Position numbers and translations under genes: made by a program. Below the pieces are notes generated by a model. That model worked only from the letters and a program-made list of their open reading frames with translations, ran no database searches and was not told the origin of the DNA. Shown piece after piece: positions 35,101-45,801 of a stretch of 64,000 bases of DNA. Source of the DNA: Gordionus sp. m RMFG-2023 (taxonomy: Eukaryota; Nematomorpha; Gordioida; Chordodea; Parachordodidae); assembly GCF_954871325.1 (NCBI RefSeq), contig NC_088775.1:10889561-10953560 (forward strand), in the 5' to 3' direction. Numbering within the stretch: the first letter of the stretch is position 1; each line of letters begins with the position of its first letter.

Positions 35101-38100
35101 TTCTCACAAAACCTTGATGACCAATAACGTTGTTACCTCTTTTTCGGTGAATTTTTTTAAAAAATTTTTTAAACAGTTGTTTATATTCGGATATTTTACA
35201 ATTTTTCAATGAAATACGTTTGGTTTGTTTTAAACCTTTTTTAAAATTTTTTTTATCAAATTCTAGTTCAGTTCCATTCCCCACCATGCCCAACACTTTC
35301 AACCCATCGTCTTAAATCCCCCCTCTCAAAGTCCCTTACAGCATTTAGCTTCGCCCTTTACGAACTCCAACAGTTCCCATTCTTCCAACGCTAAAGCTAA
35401 TGCCAATCTGAATTCTTTTAAATCGATCGACAGCGGGGGCCTCGTAAATAACGCAGACACTAACAAATGCGGTTATAGCAGCAACAGCTGCTTAAACAGT
35501 CACGGCCTCCATCATAACATGTACCAAAGGTCCAGCAATCCTTACTTAAATACTGCTGCCCCCAACATTTCCCATAGTGCATCTGTTTATCTCACTAAGA
35601 ATTGTCAGGTAAAAATCGGGATGACTTATCTTTGTATATATATTCATTTATATTGGTTATATATTTATATATATATGTTTACTAATATAATGTGAAGACT
35701 GAATTGTCGATTGAAATGATTTGTTCTCTAGAATCGCAAAACTCAGCTGAGATTTTAGAAAAAAACGTTGCAATTGATGAACTAGAAAAAGTTTTTAAAT
35801 TATTTTACAAGTTATATTAATATGAACCCTTAATTTTTTTAAAAATACTCTCGAATCTTAACCCAAGGCCATATTAAATCTATAAATTTATTTAAGGAGT
35901 AGTTTTAAATATACTATGTATACACACACTTATGACTTTAAAATATGGGAAATCTTCGAATATAAATGCAACTTCTAAGCAGACGATATAAATTTTAATG
36001 TGTAAAAATTTTAAAATACCCAATTTTTTTTATGGAAATTATATTTAACAACCCTCGATTTTTGGCTTGTTATCTTTTAATGTTTTGCGCTAGAAAGTTC
36101 TGGTATAGCCTTTCCAAATATGATATCGAATGAACTGTCATTATTATTGATGCCAAGACCTAATTGTCTTAACTTGGTTACCATTTTTCAAAAATCTTAA
36201 AATTTTTAGATTTAAAATAGGTATTTGAATTCCTTTTCTTAAAAACTCTTATTTAAAAACAATAATAAACTTACATACTTCGCACTATTCGATATATAGT
36301 TTTAGATGATAGTAAAAAAATTATTTTTTATATAAAGTAATCAAATTTAAGACTTAGCCTTAAATATATATATATTATATACATTTTCTAAGACCAATAC
36401 AGATTTAGCTCAAATAAATGCCGAACTGACAAAAACCAATTTGATTTTGAAGGAACAAATAGAAAAGCAAAAGGAGATTTTGAATAAATGCACTTACACT
36501 AAGAAAAAATTGCTCATCGAAAAAGTTTTTCAAATATATATTTTAAAAAAAAAATTTAAAGTGGATGTACATTTTTACCCTTATTTTAATGTGTCTGTTC
36601 CTTTATTTTTTAATATTCTTAAATATTGCCAGGATTAGTAGAACTAATCTGTACTTAAAACATAAAACAGTGTAGCTTCGAAAAGAAAGAAGCACGTCAA
36701 AAGTGCATGCAAAACCGATTTAGGTTAGGCCAATTCGTAACTCAAAGACAGGGCGTCCATTTTGTGGAGAACTGGGTTGATGGATATGCTTTTACTGAGT
36801 TATTAAAGTTAGTTTTTTTACCTCATATTTGTCTTGTAAATTTTCAAAATTGAAGGTGTTTGGTTTGGGGGTTAGGTTAATATTTGGTAGGGTGGGAAAA
36901 TTAAAACAGGATTTCGTTTTTTGTTTGTTTTTGAATGTGAATTTTTGGCTTTGATTTTTTAAATTATTCATTTTTTCCCAAATTATTTTATTTTTTCCAA
37001 ATGAATTATTGATGACAATTATCGAGATTTTAAAATTAGTTTTACTTGCCATGGATTTATAATTATATCGTCTTAAAATAAAGAACTAACCCCACTTAGA
37101 AAAAAGGTTAACAACAAGCCCAAATCAATCATTCATTTAGCACGTTGGTCTATCTCCCTCTTGATAAGAACGCACGTGAATTTTGGGGCCCCTCCTCGTA
37201 AAATCCAGCAAGTTGTTTTCCCGTGGCGAGCCAACAAAACATTGAGCCCAAATTATTGATTATTATAATTGTTAAAAAAAATAACGCATAAAAGGCGCCA
37301 AAACGAAATATGTCAAGAGAAGGAGGAACTGGAACGCCTCAAAAAGGCGCTCACCAAGAAAAAGACACTGGTCGAAGGGCTAACCCCATCCGGTAAATCG
37401 AATTCTTCCACCTCCGCCTCTCGTTCAAAACCCACCGCCATCTCGTCATCTAACAACCTCCCTTCTTCCAATCACCCTAACACAAACGTCAATAACGCCC
37501 TTGGCAGTAATTGCGGCACGGGAGGAAATAACGCCAATAATAACCAAAACGTCGCCATGCTCAGTCTTCCGGCTCCACCCTACACGGCCGTGTCCTCCGA
37601 GGACAGTGGTACGTCACCCCATTCCAACAACAACCAACAATTATACAACATAACTAATGTTAATAACGGCAACATGACCCCTATAAGCTCTAATAATAAT
37701 CTTCCATTTACCTTCACCTCCGTTGGCACGGGTGGTAATCTGGGCTCAAGCAATATTAATAATCACAATAACAAGTTAGCTATTGTTTATACCACGTTCA
37801 TGGCTTTGATTTAAAAATACTGAGATTTTGGTTGGATAAGTTTGGGAATGAAAACAAAAGTTACCATAATGAACAGAAAAAAAAATGAAACGTTTCTTTA
37901 TTAAATCTGTTAATCATAATGCCATTTTATTGTTGTTAAACGGCTAGTGGGTTGATTTTTAAAAACGGCTACTTCAATATTCTATCCAGAAAAATATTCC
38001 GTAAGCCCGAAAATTTTTCTCATAGATGATAAGATTTGGAAATCTCGAGGCTCAGGCAATATTTTTCTGGCTAAAATATTGAGTTTGCCCTTAGTCGGTC

Positions 38101-41100
38101 AAATCTAACCTTTTATCAACACTATGCCTTTTTAATAAATTTCAGCTGCCATTGAATTCGCAGTAACTTGGAATCTCTCAATTTTAATTCATATACTGTA
38201 AATTCTAAAATCTTGATTTGACCGAAAATTTAATCCATCGTAATTGAGAGTACCTACCATTTAATCAGAGATTTTTTTAAAAAAAATTATGCAAAAAATT
38301 AAATTGCATTCACAGTTCGGCGAATTTGCGGTGAAATAAACAAAATATGTTGTATTTTTATATTCTTCACCGCCGTCACTTTTGTATACTTCCCCGCGAA
38401 TTCCCTCTAACTGTGAATTTAGGGTGAGTATTCCATACATGCTGGAATATATTTTCGATTAAATCAGTTTTTTTTAAATAAAAAATTGGCATTTTAAAAT
38501 TGTGAGAAACTGAGTCTCGCGCGGATTCCATATCTTAAAATACGACGCGTTTTTTATTGTTTTAATCATTGCACGCGGAACGTATCATTAGTTTATAATC
38601 ATAATTTTTAAAAAATAATTAAGTTAAAGCCTATATTTTTACTTTACAATTCCTCGAGTAGCCTCACCCTTATGGAATATCATATTCAAGAAGAGATTTT
38701 GAAGCTTCGACAGCTTCAACTCAAAAAAGAGGAGAGCGACCTACAAATCGATCTGGAAAAATTGGAAAGAGAACGCAATTTGCATGTTCGAGAGCTCAAA
38801 CGTATAGATCACGAGGATCAGAGCAGGTCATTAATAAAAAAAGCATAAATATTATTGGACAAGATTTTTTTTTAAAAAAAAATATCGATGACAACCGATA
38901 CTTTAACATGGGCCAATCCGATTCTATAAAAAATAAACTGTTATTCAATTGGTTATCGGCAAGCCAACTTAGCAGTCATATTGGATCGGCCTCATCTGTG
39001 ACACATTATTTCCCCCCAAAAAATTATCATTCAAAAATATTTCTTTTTTATTGCTATGACATTTTCTTATAAATTGTTTTTGATACGAAAAATCCCATCA
39101 CTCATAAAACGAATCGATTATTCAATTCCTGTTTTTTAAATAATAATCCTTATACTAATTATAAAAATAATTAAAGATATAACACCCCACTTATTATGAC
39201 AACAGGTGTAATGTACCTTAAAAGCTTGTTAATATTTTGTACAATCTTTTATTAATGATTATGTATATATATAATAGATTCAAAGATAACGTGATATTAA
39301 ATGAAAGATATCTTCTCCTAAATCTATTGGGCAAGGGTGGATTTAGTGAAGTTCACAAGGTAATTGCTATTAAGGTTAAAAATTGACGGTTAAAGTCTCA
39401 AGTCCCATTATAATTTACTCCACATATTTTGAAATAATTTATTTATCTCTTTTTTAATTGTTAGGAATTTGTTAGTATATAAATATTATATGGTGAATTT
39501 TAAACTTATAGGGGTACGATCTTATTGAACAGCGCTACGTAGCTTGCAAAATCCATCAACTCAATAAAGACTGGAAAGATGATAAAAAGGCCAATTACAT
39601 AAAGTTTATACAATATTTCATATGCGTTATTTAGAAGGAGGGTATTGAGCATTTAACCACTCCGAAATTTTTTCTGGATTTATATGTTAAGAAAACTTTT
39701 GATTCCCCCCGCCCCCATCTTTACAGCTTAATAGGGATTTAAGAAAGTATATTTGTGGCATAACATGTGAATTTATGCTACTTTACTGCAAAATATTTTA
39801 CATATATACTACTTTACAATATGGCCTAATATTTTAAAATACAAAATAGTGCTTAAAAAATGCTTTCTAACACTCATAACTGTAAATAATGAACCAAGAT
39901 ACACAATTCATATTATTTTTATATTTATTAATAGGCACGCGGTAAGGGAATACAATATACACAAAGGACTCAATCACGATAAAATTATCAAATTATTTGA
40001 TGTTTTCGAAATCGACAATAACTCGTAAAAACTAATATAATATGCTAATTATATATTTTTTTATTATTATTTAATGTCAATTATGTTTAATTTTAATGCC
40101 AAATTTGTTTATGGCTTTACTTAAAAAATTTTGTTTAAATTTCTTGCTTTCTTAATTTTGGTTGTATGAGTTAGGTTAAAATTGTATCTCCATAACCCTG
40201 CATTTATAGTTAGCGGGCGTCTTATAAAAAAATATATTTCAAATTTTATAATATATCTCTGTTATGTAAATAGATTAATGTATATTATATTTATAAGTGA
40301 TTTATGAATAAAAATATTTTATATACTTTAAGATTCATGAATATTAATTATACAGTGTTGTGCAGATTTAGTTCAAAGCATTTCCATATTTTTTATTCGT
40401 TTTATAAATAAAATTATTTAACTTGTAAAAATAGATAAGAATATATAAATATGTTATTTTAACAATTTTTTGCAAGTCAAATAATTTTATTTTCAAATAA
40501 ATTAAAAAATATGGAAATATTTTCCATCAAATCTACTCAACACTAATATATTTAAATGACTTATGTTATGGTATAGTTAAATTATAGTTGTTATACTATT
40601 AAAAGGTATATGAGATGAGTAGATGTATGAATTTTACAGAATACAAAATCCGAGACCGGTAATCAGCCAATATCAATTTAATATCGGATCGGATCGACCT
40701 TTAGTGGTATCGATACACTCCTATAAAAAACTTACAAAAAATCGGAATTATTTTTCTTGGTTTTAATGAATTTTTTTTTTATAAAAAATGGGTTTACCAG
40801 CTTTTGCACAGTATTAGAATATTGCGATGGTAATGACCTAGATTTTTACCTCAAGCAGCACAAATCCATATCCGAAAGGGAAGCCCGCAACATAGTATTG
40901 CAAGCCATAAGCGCCATCAAATACCTGAACGAGATCAAGCCCCCTATCATACATTATGACTTGAAACCGGGTAAAATAAAAATCAAATATATTGATAGCA
41001 TAAAATGATACCAAGATAAATGTATCAGTTTTTTTTAAAGATTTTATTATCTAGCTTTAAATCTTCTTTAAAAGTAATTTACTATTGTTTTCCCAGTTTA

Positions 41101-42824
41101 CTAATGAGTAATTTACTATTGTTTTCCCAGTTTACAAATGATTAATTATATCTAAATAATACGAAAAAAATCTGTTACATGATTTAATTCATGCGTGTAC
41201 ATTACATACTGATAAAATCGCTCCAATTGAGCCTATTTTAAAAAACGGCTAACTTAATATTTGTGCTATCAAAATATTTTGGCTATATTTTTCTGCATAA
41301 AATACTGAGTTATTCGTTTTTAAAAATGTGCTCAAATGGAACTATTTTTGCATCACTAGGTGTACATATTAAATTTTATTTTGTTTGTTAGCACCTTGTT
41401 AATATGATATAATATTTTAGTTTTATTTACGGGCTATTTACCAGCTAGTTAGATAGTTTTATCTTTGAAAAGTCTTATATTTTTTTTAAAAAATGAATAT
41501 ATTATTTGATATGAGACAACAATTTCTTATATATTATAATGTTAATTGAATGGGCGGTTTCCTTCGATCAACATTTTGCATATAATTATAACCAAAAATA
41601 TTTTCCCCAAAACATTTTTTTAATCAAGGAAATATCCTTTTACAAAGCGGTAGCGTTAGTGGGGAAATAAAAATAACCGATTTTGGACTTAGCAAAATCA
41701 TGACCCACGAAGGACCCGACACATCGCTAGAAATGGATTTGACTTCCCAAGGAGCTGGAACTTATTGGTAAAAATGTTATTGGGGGAAATAATGGCATTT
41801 GATATGACAATTTGAAAAAAAATTAGGAAATTCAATTTAAATATTAGTATTTTAAAATTAGATATGAATGTCTCAAAATCACATCATATTTTTGAAATGA
41901 TTTTTTTAAAAACTTTTATTAATGTTTAAATATTTGATTATAACCTATTTGAATTAATTTTTTTAAAGATAATTACATCGGTATTAATTATATTATGCTG
42001 CCGTGAAAATATTATGAGAATTATTATATATTTTTAATCATCCGTTTCTATTGTTCAAAGTATTAAATGGACACATTATTTTTATATGATATATTCTTAA
42101 GTACTTTTTTTTTGCTTTATCATAAAATTCAGGTATTTACCTCCCGAATGTTTCGAAATCGGTAAAATTCCGCCCAAAATATCTTCCAAAGTCGATGTAT
42201 GGAGTGTAGGCGTTATATTTTATCAATGTTTATATGGCAAAAAGGTAATTGGGGAAATTTTTTTTGCATTCTTAAATTTTTTGGATATTTATTAAAATAA
42301 CTTATTATATTGTTTCTTTGCAATTTTTTAAAAAATGAATAATACAAGCCCTTTGGACACAATCAATCCCAAGCTACAATTCTCCAGGAAAAAACAATTT
42401 TAAAGGCCAAAGAAGTTGAGTTTCCTAATAAGCCATTGGTTAGCGCCGAGGCTAAAGTATTTTTTAAACATTTTTACTATTATATCCTAGAACATCTCTA
42501 GCTCCTACAATTTAGCATGCTTAAGGAGTCCATTTTTAGTATTAATCCGCTTTCAAAAAAACATTATGAAAAAAAAGAAATTTTTTGAGTTAATTTTTTT
42601 TAAAGTGAAATAAAATTAAACTATATAATATACTTTTTATACTTACATTTCACGTGTAATAATTATAAAAGGCATTTATCAGGAAATGTCTTCAATACCG
42701 GAAGGAAGACCGAGCCAACATATTTGATTTGGCCATTGATGATTACCTGAAACCGAAAGAAAGGAAAGGCGCTTCAAATCTAACATCCGTTACGTCTAAT
42801 ATCAACACTAATTGCATATCGTAA
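25744..42824 (+). CDS. TLK: Tousled-like serine/threonine kinase, complete, 19 exons, 945 aa
   Basis: TLK is a nuclear kinase that phosphorylates the histone chaperone ASF1 and supports chromatin assembly during replication. Coding exons: 25744-25815, 25958-26188, 28312-28402, 29075-29136, 35063-35146, 35267-35608, 35698-35790, 36393-36524, 36671-36807, 37295-37774, 38659-38826, 39278-39359, 39512-39603, 39935-40024, 40801-40970, 41629-41767, 42133-42244, 42349-42456, 42672-42824. Every junction is GT-AG and phases agree. The start [19 protein letters not shown] matches the vertebrate TLK N-terminus. Next come a basic SERKRKRRV nuclear signal and KKINEYFK (TLK HKISDYFE), then Asn/Ser-rich inserts that make it longer than the roughly 770-aa human protein. 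Coiled-coil segments lie at about residues 295-440 and 580-625, and the kinase domain at about 645-905. The acceptor of exon 11 could also be 38662. GTAAAA and GTTTTT donors recur. Confidence 0.97.
26940..27345 (-). pseudogene. Tc1/mariner transposase remnant in TLK intron 2
   Basis: On the minus strand, decayed blocks appear in the order expected for the DD34D/E domain: [18 protein letters not shown] (family: MVWGCxSxxGxGxLxxI) and, about 200 bp on, [17 protein letters not shown] (family: AxxSPDLNPIENLWxxLKxxV). Stops and frame changes interrupt it. Terminal repeats were not located. It lies antisense to TLK inside intron 2. Confidence 0.6.
27825..28256. repeat. Repeat D end fragment in TLK intron 2
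   Basis: The stretch ending CCCGCCCAATGCAAACCTCTA is the reverse complement counterpart of the left end at 21866. The GCCCACACGTTCTTTAAAA and AACCCGCTCGCC motifs resemble those near 22760. It ends about 55 b upstream of the exon 3 acceptor. Confidence 0.4.
29194..32714 (-). mobile_element. hAT DNA transposon, 3.5 kb, in TLK intron 4, 8-bp target duplication TTTATATG
   Basis: TTTATATG flanks the element at 29186-29193 and 32715-32722. Both ends are packed with GTAACG/CGTTAC motifs (for example AACGCGTTACAGTTACTCGT at 29223 and its mirror near 32640), the subterminal repeats that hAT transposases bind. The transposase remnant lies on the minus strand at 32327-29576. The element is antisense to TLK and must be removed with intron 4. 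Having both ends and a duplication still readable suggests a fairly recent insertion compared with the other hAT remnants here. Confidence 0.9.
29576..32327 (-). pseudogene. hAT transposase with BED zinc finger, broken
   Basis: From 32327 downward come a BED-type finger ([17 protein letters not shown]), an N-terminal segment [20 protein letters not shown] with the DSWSA stretch (catalytic region), and [25 protein letters not shown]. After these come a further core segment around 30674-30261 ([22 protein letters not shown]), a stretch at 30227-29961, and the C-terminal dimerisation block [20 protein letters not shown] (29779-29576). It is split over at least six frames, so the protein is not made. 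It belongs to the ZBED-like hAT group. Confidence 0.9.
33577..33837 (-). pseudogene. Zinc-binding segment of an RT-linked nuclease protein, fragment
   Basis: Residues [20 protein letters not shown], a CX2CX9HX3C zinc motif ([18 protein letters not shown]) and [12 protein letters not shown] match a segment common in invertebrate genomic proteins, where it follows a reverse-transcriptase domain. The C-H-C cluster followed by RH..N resembles the zinc finger ahead of the restriction-like endonuclease of R2-type LINEs. The fragment lies inside the TIR element and is inverted relative to the fragment that should follow it. Confidence 0.6.
33817..34275 (+). pseudogene. C-terminal nuclease-like segment of the same RT-linked protein, fragment
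   Basis: After the shared [18 protein letters not shown] stretch, this frame continues [20 protein letters not shown], then [15 protein letters not shown] and a tail ending at 34275. RPDG followed by (V/I)WD is the spacing seen in the PD-(D/E)XK-type nuclease end of this family. The frame is open to its stop but has no N-terminal half. Identification rests on remembered family motifs, not on a search. Confidence 0.6.
35063..38826 (+). CDS. TLK: TLK exons 5-11 (low-complexity inserts and coiled coils)
   Basis: Exon 6 (114 codons) and the second half of exon 10 are Asn/Ser/Gly/Pro-rich and have no counterpart in vertebrate TLK; they are GC-richer than anything around them. Exon 7 ([20 protein letters not shown]) aligns without gaps to human [20 protein letters not shown]. 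Exon 8 gives the [19 protein letters not shown] coiled coil and KKLLIEK. Exon 9 has [13 protein letters not shown] and WVDGYAF, matching RLRLGHFTTVRHG and WTDGYAF. Exon 11 has [20 protein letters not shown]. Together these form the coiled-coil dimerisation region upstream of the kinase. Confidence 0.93.
36792..37052 (-). CDS. Antisense 86-codon ORF in TLK intron 9, doubtful
   Basis: The frame [20 protein letters not shown] and onward is Lys/Asn/Phe-rich and has an ATG in the context ATCCATGG. It overlaps the last 16 bases of TLK exon 9. No domain is visible. Just upstream on the same strand, 37090-37260 is GC-richer than typical intron sequence and is open for about 30 codons in two frames. 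Either a small nested antisense gene or chance; I lean to chance. Confidence 0.2.
   Translation of the reverse strand: MASKTNFKISIIVINNSFGKNKIIWEKMNNLKNQSQKFTFKNKQKTKSCFNFPTLPNINLTPKPNTFNFENLQDKYEVKKLTLITQ
37930..38122. mobile_element. MITE family E copy in TLK intron 10
   Basis: TTGTTGTTAAACGGCTAGTG at the left opposes CCTTTTATCAACAC at the right. Internal AAAAACGGCTACTTCAATAT is mirrored by AATATTTTTCTGGCTAAAAT, so the copy is nearly a perfect foldback. Same family as 11221, 25055 and 61151. Confidence 0.5.
38309..38417. mobile_element. 109-bp palindromic MITE in TLK intron 10
   Basis: TTCACAGTTCGGCGAATTTG at the left is mirrored by GCGAATTCCCTCTAACTGTGAA at the right, with GCGGTGAA and TTCACCGC inside. 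The whole unit folds back on itself. No further copy was noticed in the window. Confidence 0.5.
39278..42824 (+). CDS. TLK: TLK exons 12-19 (kinase domain)
   Basis: The glycine loop GKGGFSEV lies at residues 649-656, the ATP-binding Lys in VACKIHQL (K671), and the hinge region in [15 protein letters not shown]. The catalytic loop is HYDLKPGN (Asp772), with the TLK-typical Tyr in place of Arg of HRD. DFGLSK contains Asp793, and the activation segment is [37 protein letters not shown] and [14 protein letters not shown] complete the C-lobe. All catalytic residues are present, so the enzyme is predicted active. The short tail ends NINTNCIS. An AATAAA lies only 8 bases past the stop, so the true poly(A) signal is probably further on. 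Confidence 0.96.
40258..40725 (+). mobile_element. hAT 3' end remnant in TLK intron 14, interrupted by a MITE
   Basis: This block matches 55480-55797 closely: TTATGGTATAGTTAAATTAT is shared, then ATCAATTTAATATCGG, ATCGGATCG and the end GTATCGATACACTCCTA (against GTATCGACACACCCCTA). Ends with repeated ATCGGATCGG and a terminal CACCCCTA are typical of one hAT group. In this copy a MITE (40353-40544) interrupts the match; the 55-kb copy lacks it. Confidence 0.6.
40353..40544. mobile_element. 192-bp MITE with about 70-bp TIR (CAGTGTTGTGCAGATTT)
   Basis: The left CAGTGTTGTGCAGATTT continues through CATTTCCATATTTTTTA and is mirrored at the right by AAATATGGAAATATTTTCC, AAATCTACTCAACACT. Nearly the whole element is a foldback. 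The CAGTG start suggests hAT. The likely duplication (AATTATA against AATATATT) is poorly preserved. Confidence 0.6.
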
Positions 42825-43766
42825 ATTAGATAATAAAAAATTTATTTTCGCGTACCTTAAAAAACAAAATAGCGCGAATTAGGTACTATTTAATCGAAAG
42901 ATATAATTCTTCTTACAAACAAACCAAATTTATAAATACCAGATTATGTTTATATAAAAATATATATAACTTATAATTGAACATTTTTTTTGTTTGTTTG
43001 TTTTTTTGATCGATTATAAATATATATATTTTTTTATTATCGTTTCAATTTTCGCACATTGCTACTTTATTATTTTTTCTTCTCTTTCATTGTTGTAATT
43101 ATTATGCTTTTGCACCCCTTTAAGTAATTATTTATTGCGGAATCTATGTCTTGTTTTTACATGTTCTTAATATTTAAAAGAGTTTTAAATGCTAACACTC
43201 TTTCCTTTTCAAAAATATATAAAATATAGGATAGGACCTAGTTTTAATTTTAAGCGTGGTTAATTTACCATTATTGAAAAATAGGAAACTAGATTTTCAC
43301 TTTTACTAGCACACATATATACCTTTCAAAGCTCAAATTTTGATTCATCTACATATTTTAAAGTTAAATTTTACAATTACCTTAAAATTATGACCTTCAT
43401 CGCTCTTTCTGTTTCTTACAATCTGCAGGATTATATTATGTGATGTGAAATTATATATTTTATTTATTTTTTTATGAATTTTTTTCAAAAAAAATTTATA
43501 CAAAGCGGTGAGCCATTTATTAAAATATTATATAACTAATATCAATTCGTATAAATTGGTAAAATAATTACTTTACCTTCCTCGCCCCCCCCCTATCCAA
43601 AACACAAAATGTATGTATGTTCAATTATATTATTGATTATATACTATTATATACACATATATATACATATACAATTATACTATTGCGAACATAACTTATA
43701 ACTGAAATGAACAACTAAATAAATTTTAAAAAATTTATTATGTTGGGACTTCATTTTCTTAGATAA
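42825..43766. other. TLK 3' flank, AT-rich, no gene
   Basis: Probable 3' UTR and spacer. A short C-tract (CCTCGCCCCCCCCC near 43582) and TA-rich runs are the only notable content. Confidence 0.4.
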
Positions 43767-44004
43767 TCTGAATTTATCAATGGTCATCCGTTAAACTATT
43801 GTTTATGGCTGAGAAACGTCGATGGTTTTAGGATTTTGGAAAGTTTAGCGGTCCACCGATTTAGCTTATATAGAGCCATCTGTGGACTTGCCAATGCCAA
43901 GTATGGGATGCACATGAGTCGGAAATTAGCAAAAGTTTTTATATGGTTATTTTTGTGCTTTATTATATGACCAGGGATCTAAGGGTGCGTTTCAGGACGT
44001 ATAA
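43767..44004 (+). CDS. Possible last exons of an unrecognised gene (40-nt intron)
   Basis: 43767-43934 is open in one frame and clearly GC-richer than its surroundings. It reads GHPLNYCLWLRNVDGFRILE and then VHRFSLYRAICGLANAKYGM, ending RKLAK. A GTTTTT donor like several TLK donors starts a 40-nt intron (43935-43974, ending CCAG). The next 10 codons, in phase, read GSKGAFQDV and a stop. An upstream acceptor fitting this frame was not found, except an internal AG just before the Lys-Asn-Val-Asp stretch. I recognise no family. It may be a real terminal exon pair or a decayed coding remnant. Confidence 0.3.
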
Positions 44005-45523
44005 TGGGATTTAGTTCCATTGCTCCTAGAAGTATTGATTAAAGATTTTTTTTCCTATTGTATCCGTATATCATTTATCGAAGGTAGCTTGTTTGAAAAG
44101 GCATAAAGAATTGAGATAGGCCTTTATCCATATGAGAGTATTGTATTATATTGTCAAACAACAAATTATCTTTATCGATTTTTATATAATATATTATTCC
44201 TAACTCAATGAGATCGGGAGGGACACCATACTAGGATGGCTAATAGAGGGTTTCAAGTATAACCCATCGAGGTTGGCGTTAGCATAGCATTTGGTCGTGA
44301 CTTTGATTTTAGAAATATATATTCAGATGTTTAATAACACATATATCCTTTGGAAATCCTCCAATAATAAAAACGATTAAGACGTATGGAGGTAATAAAT
44401 ATGAATATTACAAAAAAAATAATAAAAAGGGTAATAAAATCAAGAAAATGGTTAAAATATCTATAAAGTAATATTTATAAAATGAGGCGGTTAAAGTTTT
44501 GCAATGATTTTTTTTAAAATAAAAACATGCAAAATCCTTGTTTTAATTAAGGCTGTATCTTTTTATTAAAAAAATTTCTATTTTTAAAACTTACTGCAAC
44601 AAAAGAGATTACAAAACTTGATATGTCACTTCGGGAGGGGGGGGGGCAAGGGCTCTAGTTACCTGAAAAATTTGAAGAGCCCCCTTAAAATTCTTATTTT
44701 TTTCGCAAAGGCTAATGATGCTCATGGTTGATAGTTAAAAATAGCTATTGACACTTATTTTTCACAAAATAAAATACCTTGTGCTATTCGTTGAATAATT
44801 TCTATTTATACAAGTCTTGACCGAATATGGACCTGTTTGGACCTAACCCCAATTTTAATAGTTTCCCAACCTGAACCCCCCCCTCCCCCCGATAATTTTG
44901 TCGGATCCAACGCCTCTGTTTTATGAATATTACTTTCAAGAATTACACCTACATTTTTTCTATTAACCGTCAGCATTTAGTAATTTGATTACGTTTTCGT
45001 TAAAATATTTCACTTTGTCAGCAGTTCGATAATATTAAAAATAATTTGGACCGGACTTACAAATAAAATTTTCGATCTTTGAAGAGATAAAAAAAATGGT
45101 GGAAGATCGGTCGCTAAATTTTTTTACTCGAATAAAGTTGGATTTCATCGATCCGATGCAAGGCTCAATGACATATAATAAAAACTGGAACGTTACATTC
45201 AAAATGTATGTCAATATAAATCAGCTGGTGGTGCGCCATTTTGATCTGGCATTGTAAACAACTTTAAATTAAAATTTTAATGCAAACTTTTTTAATAAAA
45301 AAATTATATAATATCAGTTTTCATTCATAATAAAAAAATTTATAGGAAGCCAAACTAGCATGCCAACAGCTGATTTGGGTTCAACTATTGTATTTTAATA
45401 AATGTCGTCAGTCCGGTAAATGATATAAAGTGATTGATAAGACTTTCATAATTACTGTAACACTAACAAAGGTATCAGTATTTGCTTTCTAATAATTTCA
45501 ATTTTACGAAGCCAAGATAAAAA
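44005..45523. other. Non-coding stretch with a G-tract repeat
   Basis: No gene is seen. 44630-44790 has a G tract (about 44636-44647) and AAGAGCCCCCTTAAAATTC, resembling GC-rich MITE ends near 48540-48650 and 49270-49400 (CAAGCCCCCTAAAAAATTT), so degraded copies of one more MITE family are likely. Confidence 0.35.
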
Positions 45524-45801
45524 TGGGTGGCGAGACTGGTAAGTACTATAATTTACTCAGCTATTTTTTTTTCGTTGAGATAAATTCCATAGCCGCGGCT
45601 CAATGTCGGTGCACACTTGTTCAACTTGAGAATAATTTTATAAAATTTCCAATATTGATGTGAAAATAAAATGTAATCCCTATTAAAATAAGTTAAAAAA
45701 AATAAATAAAGACTATATAACTAAAAAACAATATATTTTATGGGGTGGTCATCAAAAGTTTTTACAGGGCTTGATCAATGCTACCGAGCCGGAGAAGTAT
45801 A
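45524..45801 (+). CDS. Possible first exons of an unrecognised gene, weak
   Basis: ATGGGTGGCGAGACTG is followed directly by a consensus donor GTAAGTA. A 41-nt intron would join it to DKFHSRGSMS, and a second donor (GTGCAC) would join to an exon at about 45768-45801 encoding GLINATEPEKY, in phase. The segments are GC-richer than the flanks, but the chain cannot be extended with confidence and the family is unknown. Confidence 0.2.
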
